DNA of 64,000 bases from Paenibacillus sp. PCH8 (GCF_002968835.1 NZ_PKQK01000001.1:930001-994000), one strand, 5' to 3'; shown: positions 8,371 to 22,276, counted from the stretch's first letter. Program-made: numbers and translations. Notes: generated by a model not told the origin, from the sequence alone.

Positions 8371-9423
8371 CTATGGCGTAACCGTTTGTGTTTCCAGTGA
8401 TGCTCCGGGAACTTCACGCAGCTTAACAGGTCTTCCCTGCTCCATAGACATCTTGGCTGCTAGCGCGATCCGTTCTGCCTGTACTGCATCATGTCCATCT
8501 ACAATTACAGCTGTATTATTAATAATCGCATCGATAAAGAGGGCCGTTTCCTGCACATACGCTTCATTATAACGTTCCAGGAAAAAGTGTAATGGCTTGT
8601 CGCGCATAAGGCCGGTCGCTGTACTGATCTCAGCTGTATTCGGATGATCATTCGCCGCGGTGGCGCTGCCCATGGAGCCGAATACCTCGACACGCTGGTC
8701 ATACCCGTATACGGCCTGACGGCTGTTATCAATAACACCAATCGCCCCATTGGCAAACGTCATCGTTACAATCGCCGTATCCACATCGCCATGCTCTGCA
8801 AAAACAGGATTGATCAGCACGTTTCCCTGTGCATATACTTCCTCTACTTCACTCCCCGACAGGTACCGGGCCATGTCAAAATCGTGAATCATCATGTCCA
8901 TGAAAATCCCGCCAGACACCCGAATATACTCTGCTGGCGGCGGGCTCGGATCGCGAGAAGTAATTTTGATAATATGCGGATCACCAATCGAACCATCCTG
9001 CACATGGGCACGTACCCGTCTGAAGTTGTGATCGAACCGGCGGTTGAATCCAATTTGTAGCTTCACACCAGCTTGCTGTACCGCTGCTACAGCCGCTTGG
9101 GTCTGTGCCAGGTTCATACTCACCGGCTTCTCGCAGAAAATGTGTTTACCCGCCTGAGCAGCCTGTTCGATCAACGGTACATGTGTATCTGTTGAAGAAC
9201 AGATCAATACCGCATCCACATTGGACATGGAGATCAATTCATTGCTGTCTGTCGTTACAACAGGAATGCCGCGACTGGAAGCCCAGGCTTCCAATTCAGG
9301 ACCCGCGAACAAGTCACTGATTCCCACAATCTCGGCGTGCGGGTTGCGCAGGAGGTTGTCTGCATGAATTTTGCCAATCCGTCCAGCACCAATAATGCCA
9401 ATTCTCACTTTGTCCTTGCCCAT
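8371..9423 (-). CDS. iolG: Inositol 2-dehydrogenase (Gfo/Idh/MocA family)
   Basis: IolG oxidises myo-inositol to scyllo-inosose with NAD+, the first step of the pathway. The protein (about 350 residues) begins with a Rossmann motif GIIGAGRIGKIHADNL, carries the family CEKPVSMN motif near residues 94-101, and the catalytic-region sequence FMDMMIHDFDMARYL. Start ATG at 9423 has GGGAGG eight bases upstream. Related members act on scyllo-inositol or other sugars; its place in a complete iol set supports the inositol assignment. Confidence 0.9.
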   Translation of the reverse strand: MGKDKVRIGIIGAGRIGKIHADNLLRNPHAEIVGISDLFAGPELEAWASSRGIPVVTTDSNELISMSNVDAVLICSSTDTHVPLIEQAAQAGKHIFCEKPVSMNLAQTQAAVAAVQQAGVKLQIGFNRRFDHNFRRVRAHVQDGSIGDPHIIKITSRDPSPPPAEYIRVSGGIFMDMMIHDFDMARYLSGSEVEEVYAQGNVLINPVFAEHGDVDTAIVTMTFANGAIGVIDNSRQAVYGYDQRVEVFGSMGSATAANDHPNTAEISTATGLMRDKPLHFFLERYNEAYVQETALFIDAIINNTAVIVDGHDAVQAERIALAAKMSMEQGRPVKLREVPGASLETQTVTP

Positions 9424-9499
9424 TCCGTTATCCTCCCTATGTGCGTCCATATGAGCTGGGCGTTTCCCTTAGCTCGAATATGACCTGTGTTGTTGTTTG

Positions 9500-10975
9500 T
9501 TACCAACGGGCCGTTACCATCTTCTTGCGCGTGTAGAATTCTACACCATCCGTGCCATTGGCATGCAGATCACCATAGAAGGACTTCTTCCAACCGGAAA
9601 ACGGGAAGAATGCCATTGGCGCAGGTACGCCCAGGTTAACACCCAACATGCCCGCATCAATCGTTTCACGGAATTGACGCATATTCGCCCCGCTGCGGGT
9701 GAACAGACACGCACCATTACCGAAGTCGGAGCGGTTTGCCAGCTCAATTGCTTCCTCTAGCGTAGACACTCTTGCCACCGAAAGTACCGGAGCAAAGATC
9801 TCGTCCTTCCAGATTTTCATGTTACTCTGTACTTGGTCGAATACGGTCGGCCCTACAAAGTAACCCGGTTGGCCAGTCGCCTGATCCTTACGTCCATCCC
9901 GAATCAAAGCTGCGCCTTCCTGCTCCCCGGCTTCAATGTAACTGAGCGTGCGCTCTTTATGCGGGCCACGAATCACCGGACCAAGGAACACGCCTTCATC
10001 CATGCCATTCCCAATCGTGATGCGATCTGCCGCTTCCACCAGCTTTTGTACCAGTGTGTCCGCTACATCCCCTACAGCGACCACAACGGAGCATGCCATG
10101 CAACGTTCCCCTGCTGAGCCAAAGGCTGCGCTAGTGATCTCTTTCACCGTCAGGTCGAGATCGGCATCTGGCATAACGATGGAGTGATTTTTGGCACCAG
10201 CGAGTGCCTGTACCCGTTTGCCATGGGCAGACGCAGTTGTGTAGATATATTCAGCGACAGGCTGTGAGCCTACAAAAGAGATCGCTGCAACATCCTTGTG
10301 TTCCAGCAGTCCATTCACGACGTCATGCGCACCGTGAACAATGTTCAGCACACCATCCGGAAGCCCTGCTTCCTTGAACAGCTCTGCCAGGCGGCCTGCC
10401 AGCAGCGGTGTACGCTCGGACGGCTTCAGGACAAAGGTGTTACCGCATGCTATAGCCAACGGGAACATCCAGCACGGTACCATCATCGGGAAGTTGAACG
10501 GGGTAATTCCCCCAATAACACCGATCGGGTATCGATACATGCCGGACTCCAGCCCTGTGGCAATGTCGGGCAACTGTTTGCCCATCATCAGGTTCGGAGC
10601 GCCTGCCGCGAACTCAACACATTCAATACCGCGCAATACCTCGCCATAGGCTTCAGCATAGCTTTTGCCGTTCTCTAGCGTTACCAGGCGAGCCAGCTCC
10701 TCCCAGTGTTCCACCAGCAATTGCTGGTAGCGGAACAGAATACGCGCACGACGGGGAACCGGTGTGCCGCTCCAGGACTTGAATGCCTCACGTGCCGTCT
10801 GTACGGCCAGATCCACGTCCGCTTGTTCAGACAGTGGCACATGTGCAATAACCTCTTCTGTAGCCGGATTCACGACCGGCTCGGTACGGGTTGCCACCGG
10901 GGTTACCCAGACACCCCCGATCCAGTTTTGTACCATTGTCGCTGTTGTAGATGTTTCAGAAATCCCTTTTCCCAT
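9500..10975 (-). CDS. mmsA: CoA-acylating methylmalonate-semialdehyde dehydrogenase
   Basis: IolA/MmsA oxidises malonate semialdehyde to acetyl-CoA at the end of inositol catabolism (and methylmalonate semialdehyde to propionyl-CoA). About 491 residues of the aldehyde dehydrogenase superfamily: [18 protein letters not shown] cofactor segment, [14 protein letters not shown], and the catalytic Cys in [11 protein letters not shown] near residue 290. The start at ATG 10975 follows GGGGAG; a longer frame upstream lacks a good ribosome binding site. Co-directional with iolG and iolC at short spacing. The symbol iolA would be equally apt. Confidence 0.93.
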   Translation of the reverse strand: MGKGISETSTTATMVQNWIGGVWVTPVATRTEPVVNPATEEVIAHVPLSEQADVDLAVQTAREAFKSWSGTPVPRRARILFRYQQLLVEHWEELARLVTLENGKSYAEAYGEVLRGIECVEFAAGAPNLMMGKQLPDIATGLESGMYRYPIGVIGGITPFNFPMMVPCWMFPLAIACGNTFVLKPSERTPLLAGRLAELFKEAGLPDGVLNIVHGAHDVVNGLLEHKDVAAISFVGSQPVAEYIYTTASAHGKRVQALAGAKNHSIVMPDADLDLTVKEITSAAFGSAGERCMACSVVVAVGDVADTLVQKLVEAADRITIGNGMDEGVFLGPVIRGPHKERTLSYIEAGEQEGAALIRDGRKDQATGQPGYFVGPTVFDQVQSNMKIWKDEIFAPVLSVARVSTLEEAIELANRSDFGNGACLFTRSGANMRQFRETIDAGMLGVNLGVPAPMAFFPFSGWKKSFYGDLHANGTDGVEFYTRKKMVTARW

Positions 10976-11080
10976 AGCCCTATCTCCCCTTCGCTTATGT
11001 GTAATCCCAAGGTTCAACTTGGTTCCTTGCTGTTGTTGAGCTGTATGAGTGTGGTTCTATTCAATTTATTGTATCGTTCC

Positions 11081-12091
11081 TCAAGACGCGGTAATCTCGC
11101 CCCGATTGCAACGTTCGATGTAGTCATTCACCTGTTCCACCGTTGGCATCGCATCCGAACAGCTGTGGCTAGAAATGACGATACTTGCTGCACCGCTACC
11201 ATAGGCCATGCTGCGTTCAATCGTCCAGCCTTGCATCAAGCCGTACAGGAACCCCGCTGCGTAGGAGTCGCCGGCACCAAACGTTTTGACGACACGCGCA
11301 GGATAGCTATCAGCACAATGGGAGAGTCCTTCACGTGTGTAGGCAATGGAGCCTTCTTTCCCGTGTTTGATCACAACGATATTGGCTGAGAAATCGAACC
11401 ATTTCTGTGCAGTCACCTGATCGCTGTGATCCGGATTGTGTTCGAACGTCTCCATCATGTCGAACTCTTCACGCGTACCCAGGATGATATCGCATTTCTC
11501 GGCTGCGAGGTTATAGTAGACCGCTGTTTCTTCGTCTGATATCCATGTGTATGGGCGGTAGTCCAGATCGAAAACAATGACGGTACCATGCTTCTTCGCA
11601 TACGTTAGTGCCTGGAGTACGGCTTCTCGGGACGGGCTCTGTGCAAGCGCCGTACCGGAGATCAGCAGCACCTTGGAGTCAGCAATCAGCTGCTCCTGTA
11701 CCTCTTGCGCCTGCAATAACAGATCAGCCACGTTGTCCCGGTACATCAGGATACTGCAATCCGTCGGACTCTTAATCTCGGTAAAAGCAAGCCCCGTCAC
11801 CGCTCCTGTATCATCTGTTACCACGTTCGATGTGTCGATGCCGTTCTTCTCCAGATAGCTCTGAATGAACCTGCCCATCTGGTCACCCGCGATTTTGCCG
11901 ATAAACGCCGTCTCCATACCCAGTCTGGACATACCAATCGTAATATTGGCCGGAGAGCCGCCCACATACTTCGTGAATGTCATGGTCTCTTCCATCGGGC
12001 GATTAATCTCGTTGGCGTTTAAGTCGATACATAAGCGGCCAATTGCGGTGAAATCCTTCTTCCTGGATTCCGGAAAGGATACGTAAGTCAT
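11081..12091 (-). CDS. iolC: 5-dehydro-2-deoxygluconokinase
   Basis: IolC phosphorylates 2-deoxy-5-keto-gluconate at position 6. It is a PfkB-family kinase of 336 residues: N-terminal KDFTAIGRLCIDLN, an early glycine motif TKYVGGSPANITIGMSRLG, and the C-terminal PfkB signature TFGAGDSYAAGFLYGLMQG near residues 267-285 with the catalytic Asp. The start follows AAAGGGG. A 289-base gap separates it from iolE, the only long gap in the operon. Its product needs the aldolase IolJ, which is not encoded in this window. Confidence 0.93.
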   Translation of the reverse strand: MTYVSFPESRKKDFTAIGRLCIDLNANEINRPMEETMTFTKYVGGSPANITIGMSRLGMETAFIGKIAGDQMGRFIQSYLEKNGIDTSNVVTDDTGAVTGLAFTEIKSPTDCSILMYRDNVADLLLQAQEVQEQLIADSKVLLISGTALAQSPSREAVLQALTYAKKHGTVIVFDLDYRPYTWISDEETAVYYNLAAEKCDIILGTREEFDMMETFEHNPDHSDQVTAQKWFDFSANIVVIKHGKEGSIAYTREGLSHCADSYPARVVKTFGAGDSYAAGFLYGLMQGWTIERSMAYGSGAASIVISSHSCSDAMPTVEQVNDYIERCNRGEITAS

Positions 12092-12380
12092 TGCATGTGA
12101 GCCCCTTTCTGTGATGGGATTTTACATGTTACATGTTATAAATGGATAACCTTTAATTCATATATGAATAAGAGACAGATTATTTACGTCTCAGGTGTTG
12201 TGACATAATTTCAACTGATGGGTGATGTAGCCCAGAGCATAGCAGCGTTTATACCGAACCGATGCTTCATTCACTGACGTGCTGAAAGCCGGATGGCTCA
12301 TGTGCTCGTTCCATTGTGACGGATAGTGAACGGTTCACTTCATAGGAATGTCCTTCTCCGGCCACTATCCTTGTATCAGC
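12092..12380. other. Intra-operon gap with palindromes
   Basis: There is no gene. Two perfect palindromes stand out: ATTCATATATGAAT at 12156-12169 and GTGAACGGTTCAC at 12326-12338. They may mark an internal promoter or a processing or regulatory site between iolE and iolC. No terminator with a T tract is seen on the minus strand. Confidence 0.4.
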
Positions 12381-13283
12381 TCAGCTGTGTTGGTATAAGG
12401 ACTCCATATAGTTCAAAGACCGCTTAGCATACTCGTACGGATTATGGACGGCAGGATCCTGCTCTCCTTCAAGCATCGCCCAGCCATCATATCCACGGGT
12501 GATTAGTTCCTGCAGAATGGGTTCAAAATCAATGCATCCATCTCCTGGTACCGTGAACACTCCTCTACGAATACAGCCGACAAAATCAGACTGCTCCGCG
12601 CGTGCTTCATCCAACACATGTGGTCGAATATCTTTCAGATGGATATATGCGATCCGGTCATAATGTTTGCGTAACAGCTCAAGTGGATTGGCTCCACCAT
12701 AGTAGGCATGGCCTGTATCATAGAGCAGATAGACGAGAGAAGGGTCCGTTAACTCCATCAAACGGTCTATCTCATCCGGCTGCTCTACCACTGTACCCCC
12801 ATGGTGATGGTACGTAAGCTTCAGTCCGTGTTCACGGGCAATGGCTCCTGCTTCATTAAGCCCTTCAGCGAGGATGTTCCATTGGGACTCACTGAGCCTG
12901 AGCACTTCTTTTTCATGCGGTGTTCGCCTTGGATCAAAATGAAGCGAACCGCCTACTTCCGCTGTACTAATCACCTTACTACCCATCGACTGTAGAAACT
13001 CCGCATGTCTGCGGTAGTTGTCCAGCTCGGACTGCCGATACGCTGGATCGGAGAACAGCACTGATTTCCACTGGGAGACCAGTTGGATGTTCCTCTGTCC
13101 CAGTTCCTCTCGCAAAATAGCGAGATCGGTTGGATATTTACGTCCCATCTCCGTACCTGTCAGCCCAAGACGCTGAATGTCATCCAGAATCTGCGCACAT
13201 GTTGTCGCATCACCATGCTCCTTCACATCTTCGCCGACCCAATTGATCGGGTGAATCCCAAGCTGAAATGGCAGCTTGCTCAT
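12381..13283 (-). CDS. iolE: Inosose dehydratase
   Basis: IolE dehydrates scyllo-inosose to 3D-3,5/4-trihydroxycyclohexane-1,2-dione. The protein has 300 residues with a xylose-isomerase-like TIM barrel: N-terminal PFQLGIHPINWVGED, the metal-ligand segment LTYHHHGGTVVEQ, LLYDTGHAYYGGANPLEL and IAYIHLKDIRPH, then GWAMLEGEQDP at the C-terminus. It follows iolD by about 70 bases and is read from the same promoter. Confidence 0.93.
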   Translation of the reverse strand: MSKLPFQLGIHPINWVGEDVKEHGDATTCAQILDDIQRLGLTGTEMGRKYPTDLAILREELGQRNIQLVSQWKSVLFSDPAYRQSELDNYRRHAEFLQSMGSKVISTAEVGGSLHFDPRRTPHEKEVLRLSESQWNILAEGLNEAGAIAREHGLKLTYHHHGGTVVEQPDEIDRLMELTDPSLVYLLYDTGHAYYGGANPLELLRKHYDRIAYIHLKDIRPHVLDEARAEQSDFVGCIRRGVFTVPGDGCIDFEPILQELITRGYDGWAMLEGEQDPAVHNPYEYAKRSLNYMESLYQHS

Positions 13284-13355
13284 TGCTCCACGTCTCCTTT
13301 GTCCTTCAGCATTGTGCCTTACTCGAAACGGTCTCTTCTTTGTCCTGATATACAG

Positions 13356-15221
13356 TTACACGAATTTGGCTTTGGCACGATTCTCTTGCATCGTCTTATG
13401 AGCATGGACTACCTTTTCTTCTGCGGACACTTCAGGCACACCCACGTTCCACCATGATTCATATCCACCTGCGTTAGTTCCAGGCACGACCGGAATCTCA
13501 ATCAAGGTGCTCACCGTTTCATTCTTGGCATCTCGAAGTGCCTGCTCCAGCTGTTCTGCCGTCTCCGCTCTATATGCTTTGACTCCCATGCTTCGGGCGT
13601 GAGCTGCAAAATCTATTGGCATGTAATCCCCGGTCAATCGGCCACTTTCTGCTTCCCGATAACGAAACTCATTGCCGAACCCGTCACTTCCGTGTTCACG
13701 CTGCAAATTATGAATGCATTGGAATCCATTATTGTTGAATAATAAAACGGTCATCTTCTTCTGTTCCTGCAAGCTGGTTACCAGCTCGGAATGAAGCATC
13801 AGGTAACTGCCGTCACCTACCATGGCGTACACTTCACGATCCGGTTCGGCCAGTGCTGCTCCAAATGCACCACTTACCTCATATCCCATACAGGAGAACC
13901 CATACTCCATGTGGTACGTCTTCGGCTCGGCTGCACGCCACAAACGATGCAGATCGCCTGGCAGACTGCCTGCCGCACACACGATGACCGAGGATGGATC
14001 AATTGTCCGGTTAACGATGCCAACTGCGGTAGTCTGTGCCAGCCCTGATTCATGTTGTGCTGCATACAACCGATCCACTTCTGCATTCCACTCATCGCGG
14101 AGATCAGCAACTTCAGATGCACCATATGCACTTTGATATTGCAGTTGTTGTAATTCCTTTTGCAGAGCCTGCAACCCTTCGCGCGCATCTGCCAGAATCG
14201 CTTCCCCACCTAATTTGGCTGCGTCCATACTATTCAGGTTGATGTTGATGAATGACACTTCCGGATGTTGAAAAGCAGAGCGGGACGCTGTCGTGAAATC
14301 TGAGAACCGGGTGCCGACGCCGATGATCACATCAGCTTCTCTCGCCAGCCTGTTGGCTGCCAACGAGCCGGTAACACCGATGGCTCCCACATTCAGTGGG
14401 TGGTCCCAGGATACTGCACTCTTGCCAGCCTGCGTCTCGGCGATCGGAATGCCAAATGCCTCGGCGAACTCCACTAGCTGGGCAGATGCCTCAGAGTACA
14501 ACACGCCGCCGCCTGCAACGAGCAACGGCTTACTTCCACGGGCAATCTGCTGCGTTGCCCGGTCAATGGCCGCCTGTACAGGGGGACGGCGATCCAGGTA
14601 ATGCACTTTGCGAGCGAAGAACGATTCCGGATAGTCGTATGCCTCTGCCTGCACATCCTGCGGTAATGCAAGTGTTACCGCTCCCGTCTCTGCCGGGTCT
14701 GTTAGTACACGCATTGCCTGTGTAACGGCAATCATCAGTTGTTCGGGACGAACGATGCGATCCCAATATTTACTGACCGCTTTGAATGGATCAGTAGCTG
14801 AGATGGTATAGTCACTGCTCACTTCCAACTGCTGTAACACCGGATCTGGTTCCCGTGTAGCAAAGTTATCTCCAGGGAGCAATAAAACCGGAATTCGGTT
14901 CACCGTTGCGGTAGCTGCCGCTGTAATCATATTCAAAGCACCAGGTCCAATGGATGTTGTACAGGCATAGATCTGTCTGCGGTTCTTCTGCTTGGCATAG
15001 GCTGCTGCCGTATGCACCATACCTTGTTCGTTTTTCCCTTGCATATACGTCAGGCTTCCCGGACTACGTTCCAACGCTTCTCCAATACCAGTTACGTTGC
15101 CATGTCCAAAAATACCGATGATTCCCTTCACGAACTTGGTCTCCACCCCGTCTACCGAAATATATTGCTGATCCAGATATCGAAGTAGTGCCTGAGCCAT
15201 CGTCAGTCGAATTGTTTTCAT
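13356..15221 (-). CDS. iolD: 3D-(3,5/4)-trihydroxycyclohexane-1,2-dione hydrolase
   Basis: IolD hydrolyses the cyclic dione to 5-deoxy-glucuronate, the ring-opening step. It is a 621-residue thiamine-diphosphate enzyme: N-terminal pyrimidine-binding domain with the activating Glu at about 65 ([17 protein letters not shown]), a central domain from about 215, and the ThDP/Mg motif starting [17 protein letters not shown] and ending in [10 protein letters not shown] near residues 468-500. It is the first gene of the operon. Start ATG at 15221 follows AGGAAAGGAAGG; the promoter and repeated operators lie directly upstream. Confidence 0.94.
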   Translation of the reverse strand: MKTIRLTMAQALLRYLDQQYISVDGVETKFVKGIIGIFGHGNVTGIGEALERSPGSLTYMQGKNEQGMVHTAAAYAKQKNRRQIYACTTSIGPGALNMITAAATATVNRIPVLLLPGDNFATREPDPVLQQLEVSSDYTISATDPFKAVSKYWDRIVRPEQLMIAVTQAMRVLTDPAETGAVTLALPQDVQAEAYDYPESFFARKVHYLDRRPPVQAAIDRATQQIARGSKPLLVAGGGVLYSEASAQLVEFAEAFGIPIAETQAGKSAVSWDHPLNVGAIGVTGSLAANRLAREADVIIGVGTRFSDFTTASRSAFQHPEVSFININLNSMDAAKLGGEAILADAREGLQALQKELQQLQYQSAYGASEVADLRDEWNAEVDRLYAAQHESGLAQTTAVGIVNRTIDPSSVIVCAAGSLPGDLHRLWRAAEPKTYHMEYGFSCMGYEVSGAFGAALAEPDREVYAMVGDGSYLMLHSELVTSLQEQKKMTVLLFNNNGFQCIHNLQREHGSDGFGNEFRYREAESGRLTGDYMPIDFAAHARSMGVKAYRAETAEQLEQALRDAKNETVSTLIEIPVVPGTNAGGYESWWNVGVPEVSAEEKVVHAHKTMQENRAKAKFV

Positions 15222-15250
15222 GAGTTTACCGCCTTCCTTTCCTATACGGG

Positions 15251-15308
15251 TTAAGCGCTTAATCTATGTTAAGTTTAAGCGCCTTACCCCTAAAGGTTAA
15301 GCGCTTAA
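15251..15308. promoter_or_regulatory. LacI-type operators of the iol operon
   Basis: A perfect 12-bp palindrome TTAAGCGCTTAA occurs at 15251-15262 and again at 15297-15308. A third imperfect copy (TTTAAGCGCCTTA) lies between them at about 15274-15286. They lie between the candidate -10 and the iolD start, so bound repressor would block initiation or clearance. The symmetric AAGCGCTT core is typical of LacI-family operators; the LacI gene at 6123-7142 is the obvious candidate to bind them. Confidence 0.75.
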
Positions 15309-15313
15309 TTCAT

Positions 15314-15342
15314 ATGATATTACAGGCCGAAGACTAACGCAA
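15314..15342 (-). promoter_or_regulatory. Candidate σA promoter of iolD
   Basis: On the minus strand, TTGCGT (15337-15342), a 17-base spacer, then TATCAT (15314-15319). The first operator begins about six bases downstream of the -10. Confidence 0.55.
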
Positions 15343-15349
15343 GCATTTT

Positions 15350-15363
15350 TGTAAGCGTTTTTA
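15350..15363 (+). promoter_or_regulatory. Putative cre (CcpA) site upstream of iol promoter
   Basis: TGTAAGCGTTTTTA matches the cre consensus TGWAANCGNWNNCA at 13 of 14 positions and lies just upstream of the iolD -35. This suggests catabolite control of inositol use. Confidence 0.5.
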
Positions 15364-15600
15364 TAAAATGTGATTAATAAGTGCAAATCCACGTGTTGTA
15401 ACATATGTTAGCTCTGCCCCCTTTGAGCAGCTTTCTTACAACAATTATGGACAGGTAAGATGGGAAATTACTGCAAGTGTAGGATACGTACCGGTGGGTT
15501 ATTAATTCGTGATCTATATGTGCTCTGGTAGCTAATGCATCAATAAATGCAAAAAAAGAAAGAGACGGTGAGAACCATCTCTTTCTTCTTCAATATATAA
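15364..15600. other. Intergenic region between iol operon and tRNA array
   Basis: No gene is seen. A short inverted pair (AAGAGATGG near 15573 and its partner AGAAAGAGACGG near 15557) may form a weak terminator stem for the tRNA transcript, followed on the minus strand by TTCTTTTTTTG. Confidence 0.4.
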
Positions 15601-15671
15601 AGCGGGTGATGGGAATCGAACCCACGCTATTAGCTTGGAAGGCTAAAGTTCTACCATTGAACTACACCCGC
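15601..15671 (-). tRNA. tRNA-Gly (TCC)
   Basis: Cloverleaf with anticodon loop CTTCCAA and a GGTTCGATTCC T arm; last gene of the array. CCA is not encoded. Confidence 0.95.
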
Positions 15672-15684
15672 AAAAACAAAAAAA

Positions 15685-15758
15685 TCGGGATGACACGATT
15701 CGAACATGCGACCCCCTGGACCCAAACCAGGTGCTCTACCAAGCTGAGCTACATCCCG
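15685..15758 (-). tRNA. tRNA-Pro (TGG)
   Basis: Stem CCTGG with loop TTTGGGT; acceptor CGGGATG. CCA not encoded. Confidence 0.95.
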
Positions 15759-15765
15759 TTATCTA

Positions 15766-15844
15766 TACCGGCGAGAGGACTCGAACCTCCACGGTTTCCC
15801 ACTCGATTTTGAGTCGAGCGCGTCTGCCATTCCGCCACGCCGGC
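15766..15844 (-). tRNA. tRNA-Leu (CAA)
   Basis: Class II tRNA with a short variable arm; anticodon loop CTCAAAA. At 79 bases it is short for a leucine tRNA. The acceptor would close with a G1-U72 wobble in my reading, so the ends may be off by a base. CCA not encoded. Confidence 0.88.
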
Positions 15845-15861
15845 ATAGTATGAAGTTATAA

Positions 15862-15938
15862 TGGCGCGCCCTGAGAGATTCGAACTCCCGGCCTTTTGAT
15901 TCGTAGTCAAACGCTCTATCCAGCTGAGCTAAGGGCGC
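15862..15938 (-). tRNA. tRNA-Arg (ACG)
   Basis: Anticodon loop CTACGAA, acceptor GCGCCCT, CCA encoded. A34 is expected to be edited to inosine. Confidence 0.95.
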
Positions 15939-15945
15939 AAAATAT

Positions 15946-16020
15946 TGGAGCGGACGACGGGAATCGAACCCGCGACCCTCGCCTTGGCAAGGCGATGCTC
16001 TACCGCTGAGCCACGTCCGC
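15946..16020 (-). tRNA. tRNA-Gly (GCC)
   Basis: Anticodon loop TTGCCAA between TCGCC and GGCGA; CCA encoded. Confidence 0.95.
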
Positions 16021-16030
16021 TTATAAAGGA

Positions 16031-16111
16031 TGCGCGTGGAGGGACTTGAACCCCCACGTCAAAGACGCTAGATCCTAAGTCTAGTGCGTCTGCCAATTCC
16101 GCCACACGCGC
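16031..16111 (-). tRNA. tRNA-Leu (TAG)
   Basis: Class II tRNA; anticodon loop CTTAGGA; acceptor GCGCGTG. CCA not encoded. Confidence 0.93.
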
Positions 16112-16117
16112 ATATAA

Positions 16118-16193
16118 TGGTGAGTCATGAAGGGCTCGAACCTTCGACACCCTGATTAAAAGTCAGGTGCTCTACCAACTGAGCTAATGACTC
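16118..16193 (-). tRNA. tRNA-Lys (TTT)
   Basis: Anticodon loop CTTTTAA, acceptor GAGTCAT, CCA encoded. Confidence 0.95.
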
Positions 16194-16202
16194 ATAGATA
16201 AC

Positions 16203-16288
16203 TGGTGGAGGATGATGGATTCGAACCACCGAACCCGTACGGGAGCAGATTTACAGTCTGATGCGTTTGGCCACTTCGCTAATCCTCC
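16203..16288 (-). tRNA. tRNA-Tyr (GTA)
   Basis: Class II tRNA with long variable arm; anticodon loop CTGTAAA; CCA encoded. Confidence 0.95.
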
Positions 16289-16294
16289 GTAAAG

Positions 16295-16370
<76 letters not shown>

Positions 16371-16390
16371 GTATCAAATTGTTGTATACA

Positions 16391-16466
<76 letters not shown>

Positions 16467-16482
16467 TTACTAAATTAAAAAA

Positions 16483-16560
16483 TGGCGGAACCGACGGGAT
16501 TCGAACCCGCGATCTCCTGCGTGACAGGCAGGCATGTTAGGCCAACTACACCACGGTTCC
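16483..16560 (-). tRNA. tRNA-Asp (GTC)
   Basis: Anticodon loop CTGTCAC, discriminator G, CCA encoded. Confidence 0.95.
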
Positions 16561-16587
16561 ACGTTACTTTCTCTAAGGAAAGATAAA

Positions 16588-16661
<74 letters not shown>

Positions 16662-16677
16662 TCATTATAAAGTGTTA

Positions 16678-16753
16678 TGGTGGAGGCTGAGGGGATCGAA
16701 CCCCCGACCCTCTGCTTGTAAGGCAGATGCTCTCCCAGCTGAGCTAAGCCTCC
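16678..16753 (-). tRNA. tRNA-Val (TAC)
   Basis: Anticodon loop CTTACAA, acceptor GGAGGCT, CCA encoded. Confidence 0.95.
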
Positions 16754-16761
16754 ATAAAATA

Positions 16762-16833
16762 TGACCCGTAGGGGATTTGAACCCCTGTTACCTCCGTGAA
16801 AGGGAGGTGTCTTAACCCCTTGACCAACGGGCC
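16762..16833 (-). tRNA. tRNA-Glu (TTC)
   Basis: Anticodon loop CTTTCAC, acceptor GGCCCGT. CCA not encoded. Confidence 0.94.
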
Positions 16834-16837
16834 TTAC

Positions 16838-16913
16838 TGGCTCCCCGAACAGGGCTCGAACCTGTGACAACTCGATTAACAGTCGAGTGCTCTACCAACT
16901 GAGCTATCAGGGA
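16838..16913 (-). tRNA. tRNA-Asn (GTT)
   Basis: Anticodon loop CTGTTAA, acceptor TCCCTGA, CCA encoded. It is separated from tRNA-Ala by one base. Confidence 0.95.
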
Positions 16914-16914
16914 A

Positions 16915-16990
16915 TGGTGGAGCCAAGCGGGATCGAACCGCTGACCTCCTGCTTGCAAGGCAGGCGCTCTCCCAGCTGAGCTATGGCCCC
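16915..16990 (-). tRNA. tRNA-Ala (TGC)
   Basis: Anticodon loop CTTGCAA; the G3-U70 identity pair is visible (GGGGCCA with TGGCTCC); CCA encoded. Confidence 0.95.
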
Positions 16991-17020
16991 ATACACTGTA
17001 GTATTGCTTTTGTATTACTA

Positions 17021-17094
17021 TGGGCCCTGGTGGACTCGAACCACCGGCCTCACCCTTATCAGAGGTGCGCTCTAACCAACTGAGCTAAGGGCCC
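17021..17094 (-). tRNA. tRNA-Ile (GAT)
   Basis: Anticodon loop CTGATAA, acceptor GGGCCCT; first tRNA after 5S. CCA not encoded. Confidence 0.95.
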
Positions 17095-17107
17095 TAATCA
17101 AAATTCG

Positions 17108-17130
17108 AAAAAAAATACCCCAACGGGGTT
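17108..17130 (-). terminator. Terminator-like hairpin between 5S and the tRNA array
   Basis: On the minus strand ACCCC-GTT-GGGGT is followed by A and eight T. This has the form of an intrinsic terminator at the end of the rRNA operon, yet 17 tRNA genes follow with no long spacer. Confidence 0.65.
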
Positions 17131-17131
17131 T

Positions 17132-17249
17132 CGCTTAGCGGCGTCCTACTCTCCCAGGACCCTGCGGTCCAAGTACCATCGGCGCTAGAGGGCTTAACGG
17201 TCGTGTTCGGGATGGGTACGTGTGGAACCCCTCCGCTATCGCCACCAAA
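17132..17249 (-). rRNA. rrf: 5S ribosomal RNA
   Basis: About 117 bases, starting TTTGGTGGCGATAGCGGAGG and containing CCATCCCGAACACG and GGGAGAGTAGGACG. Ends are approximate to a few bases. Confidence 0.95.
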
Positions 17250-17388
17250 CGAGCATTTGTAGTACAAATGCGTTCGCGTTCCATTCGGTCCGACACGGCT
17301 GTGTGGATGAATGGTTTAGCGCAAATTCAGAGATCATTCTCTGAAAACTAGATTCGAAACGAAATTTGCGATTTATCACTTGCATATT

Positions 17389-20313
<2,925 letters not shown>

Positions 20314-20720
20314 AAATTGTTCCGATTTCGACGGCTCGCTTCTCTTGTTTTGCTTGCGCAAAGCCAAAAGTCACTCCCATTCGATACCATCACAACAGCA
20401 ATTATCTACCTTATAAACACTTCACTTGTTTACACAAGATCAGCTAGGATGATTGTTGATCGGTTACTTGAACCGAACAAGCATTCATCCCTTAAAGGAA
20501 TGTTCTAATTCGCAAAATTTCATTTCGATATCTAGTTTTCAAAGAACAAGCTCCATGCAAAAGCAAGCTGTTTGAGAGTTTGAGCTCTCAAAACTGAGCA
20601 ACGAGTGAGTGTTTTGCTTTTCATTTCATCCACACCGAAGTGACGGACCGAAATGAGTCGCTGTGCAGGTTCTAAAGAACCTGCTTATTTGAATGTTTCC
20701 ACTCGGGAAACGATTCTCCA
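20314..20720. other. 16S-23S spacer without tRNA genes
   Basis: A 407-base spacer. No cloverleaf is seen; the usual Ile and Ala tRNAs are instead in the array after 5S. Bases flanking 16S and 23S contain complementary stretches expected for processing stems (for example TGAGAGCTC-like words near 20576). Confidence 0.7.

Positions 20721-22276
<1,556 letters not shown>

Noticed and set aside
10706-11389. A 227-codon plus-strand frame across mmsA and iolC
   Set aside because: It overlaps two strongly supported genes on the other strand and has no family features.
15946-16020. Possible tRNA-Ala (GGC)
   Set aside because: The anticodon stem is nearly palindromic; reading the correct strand gives GCC, i.e. 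glycine.
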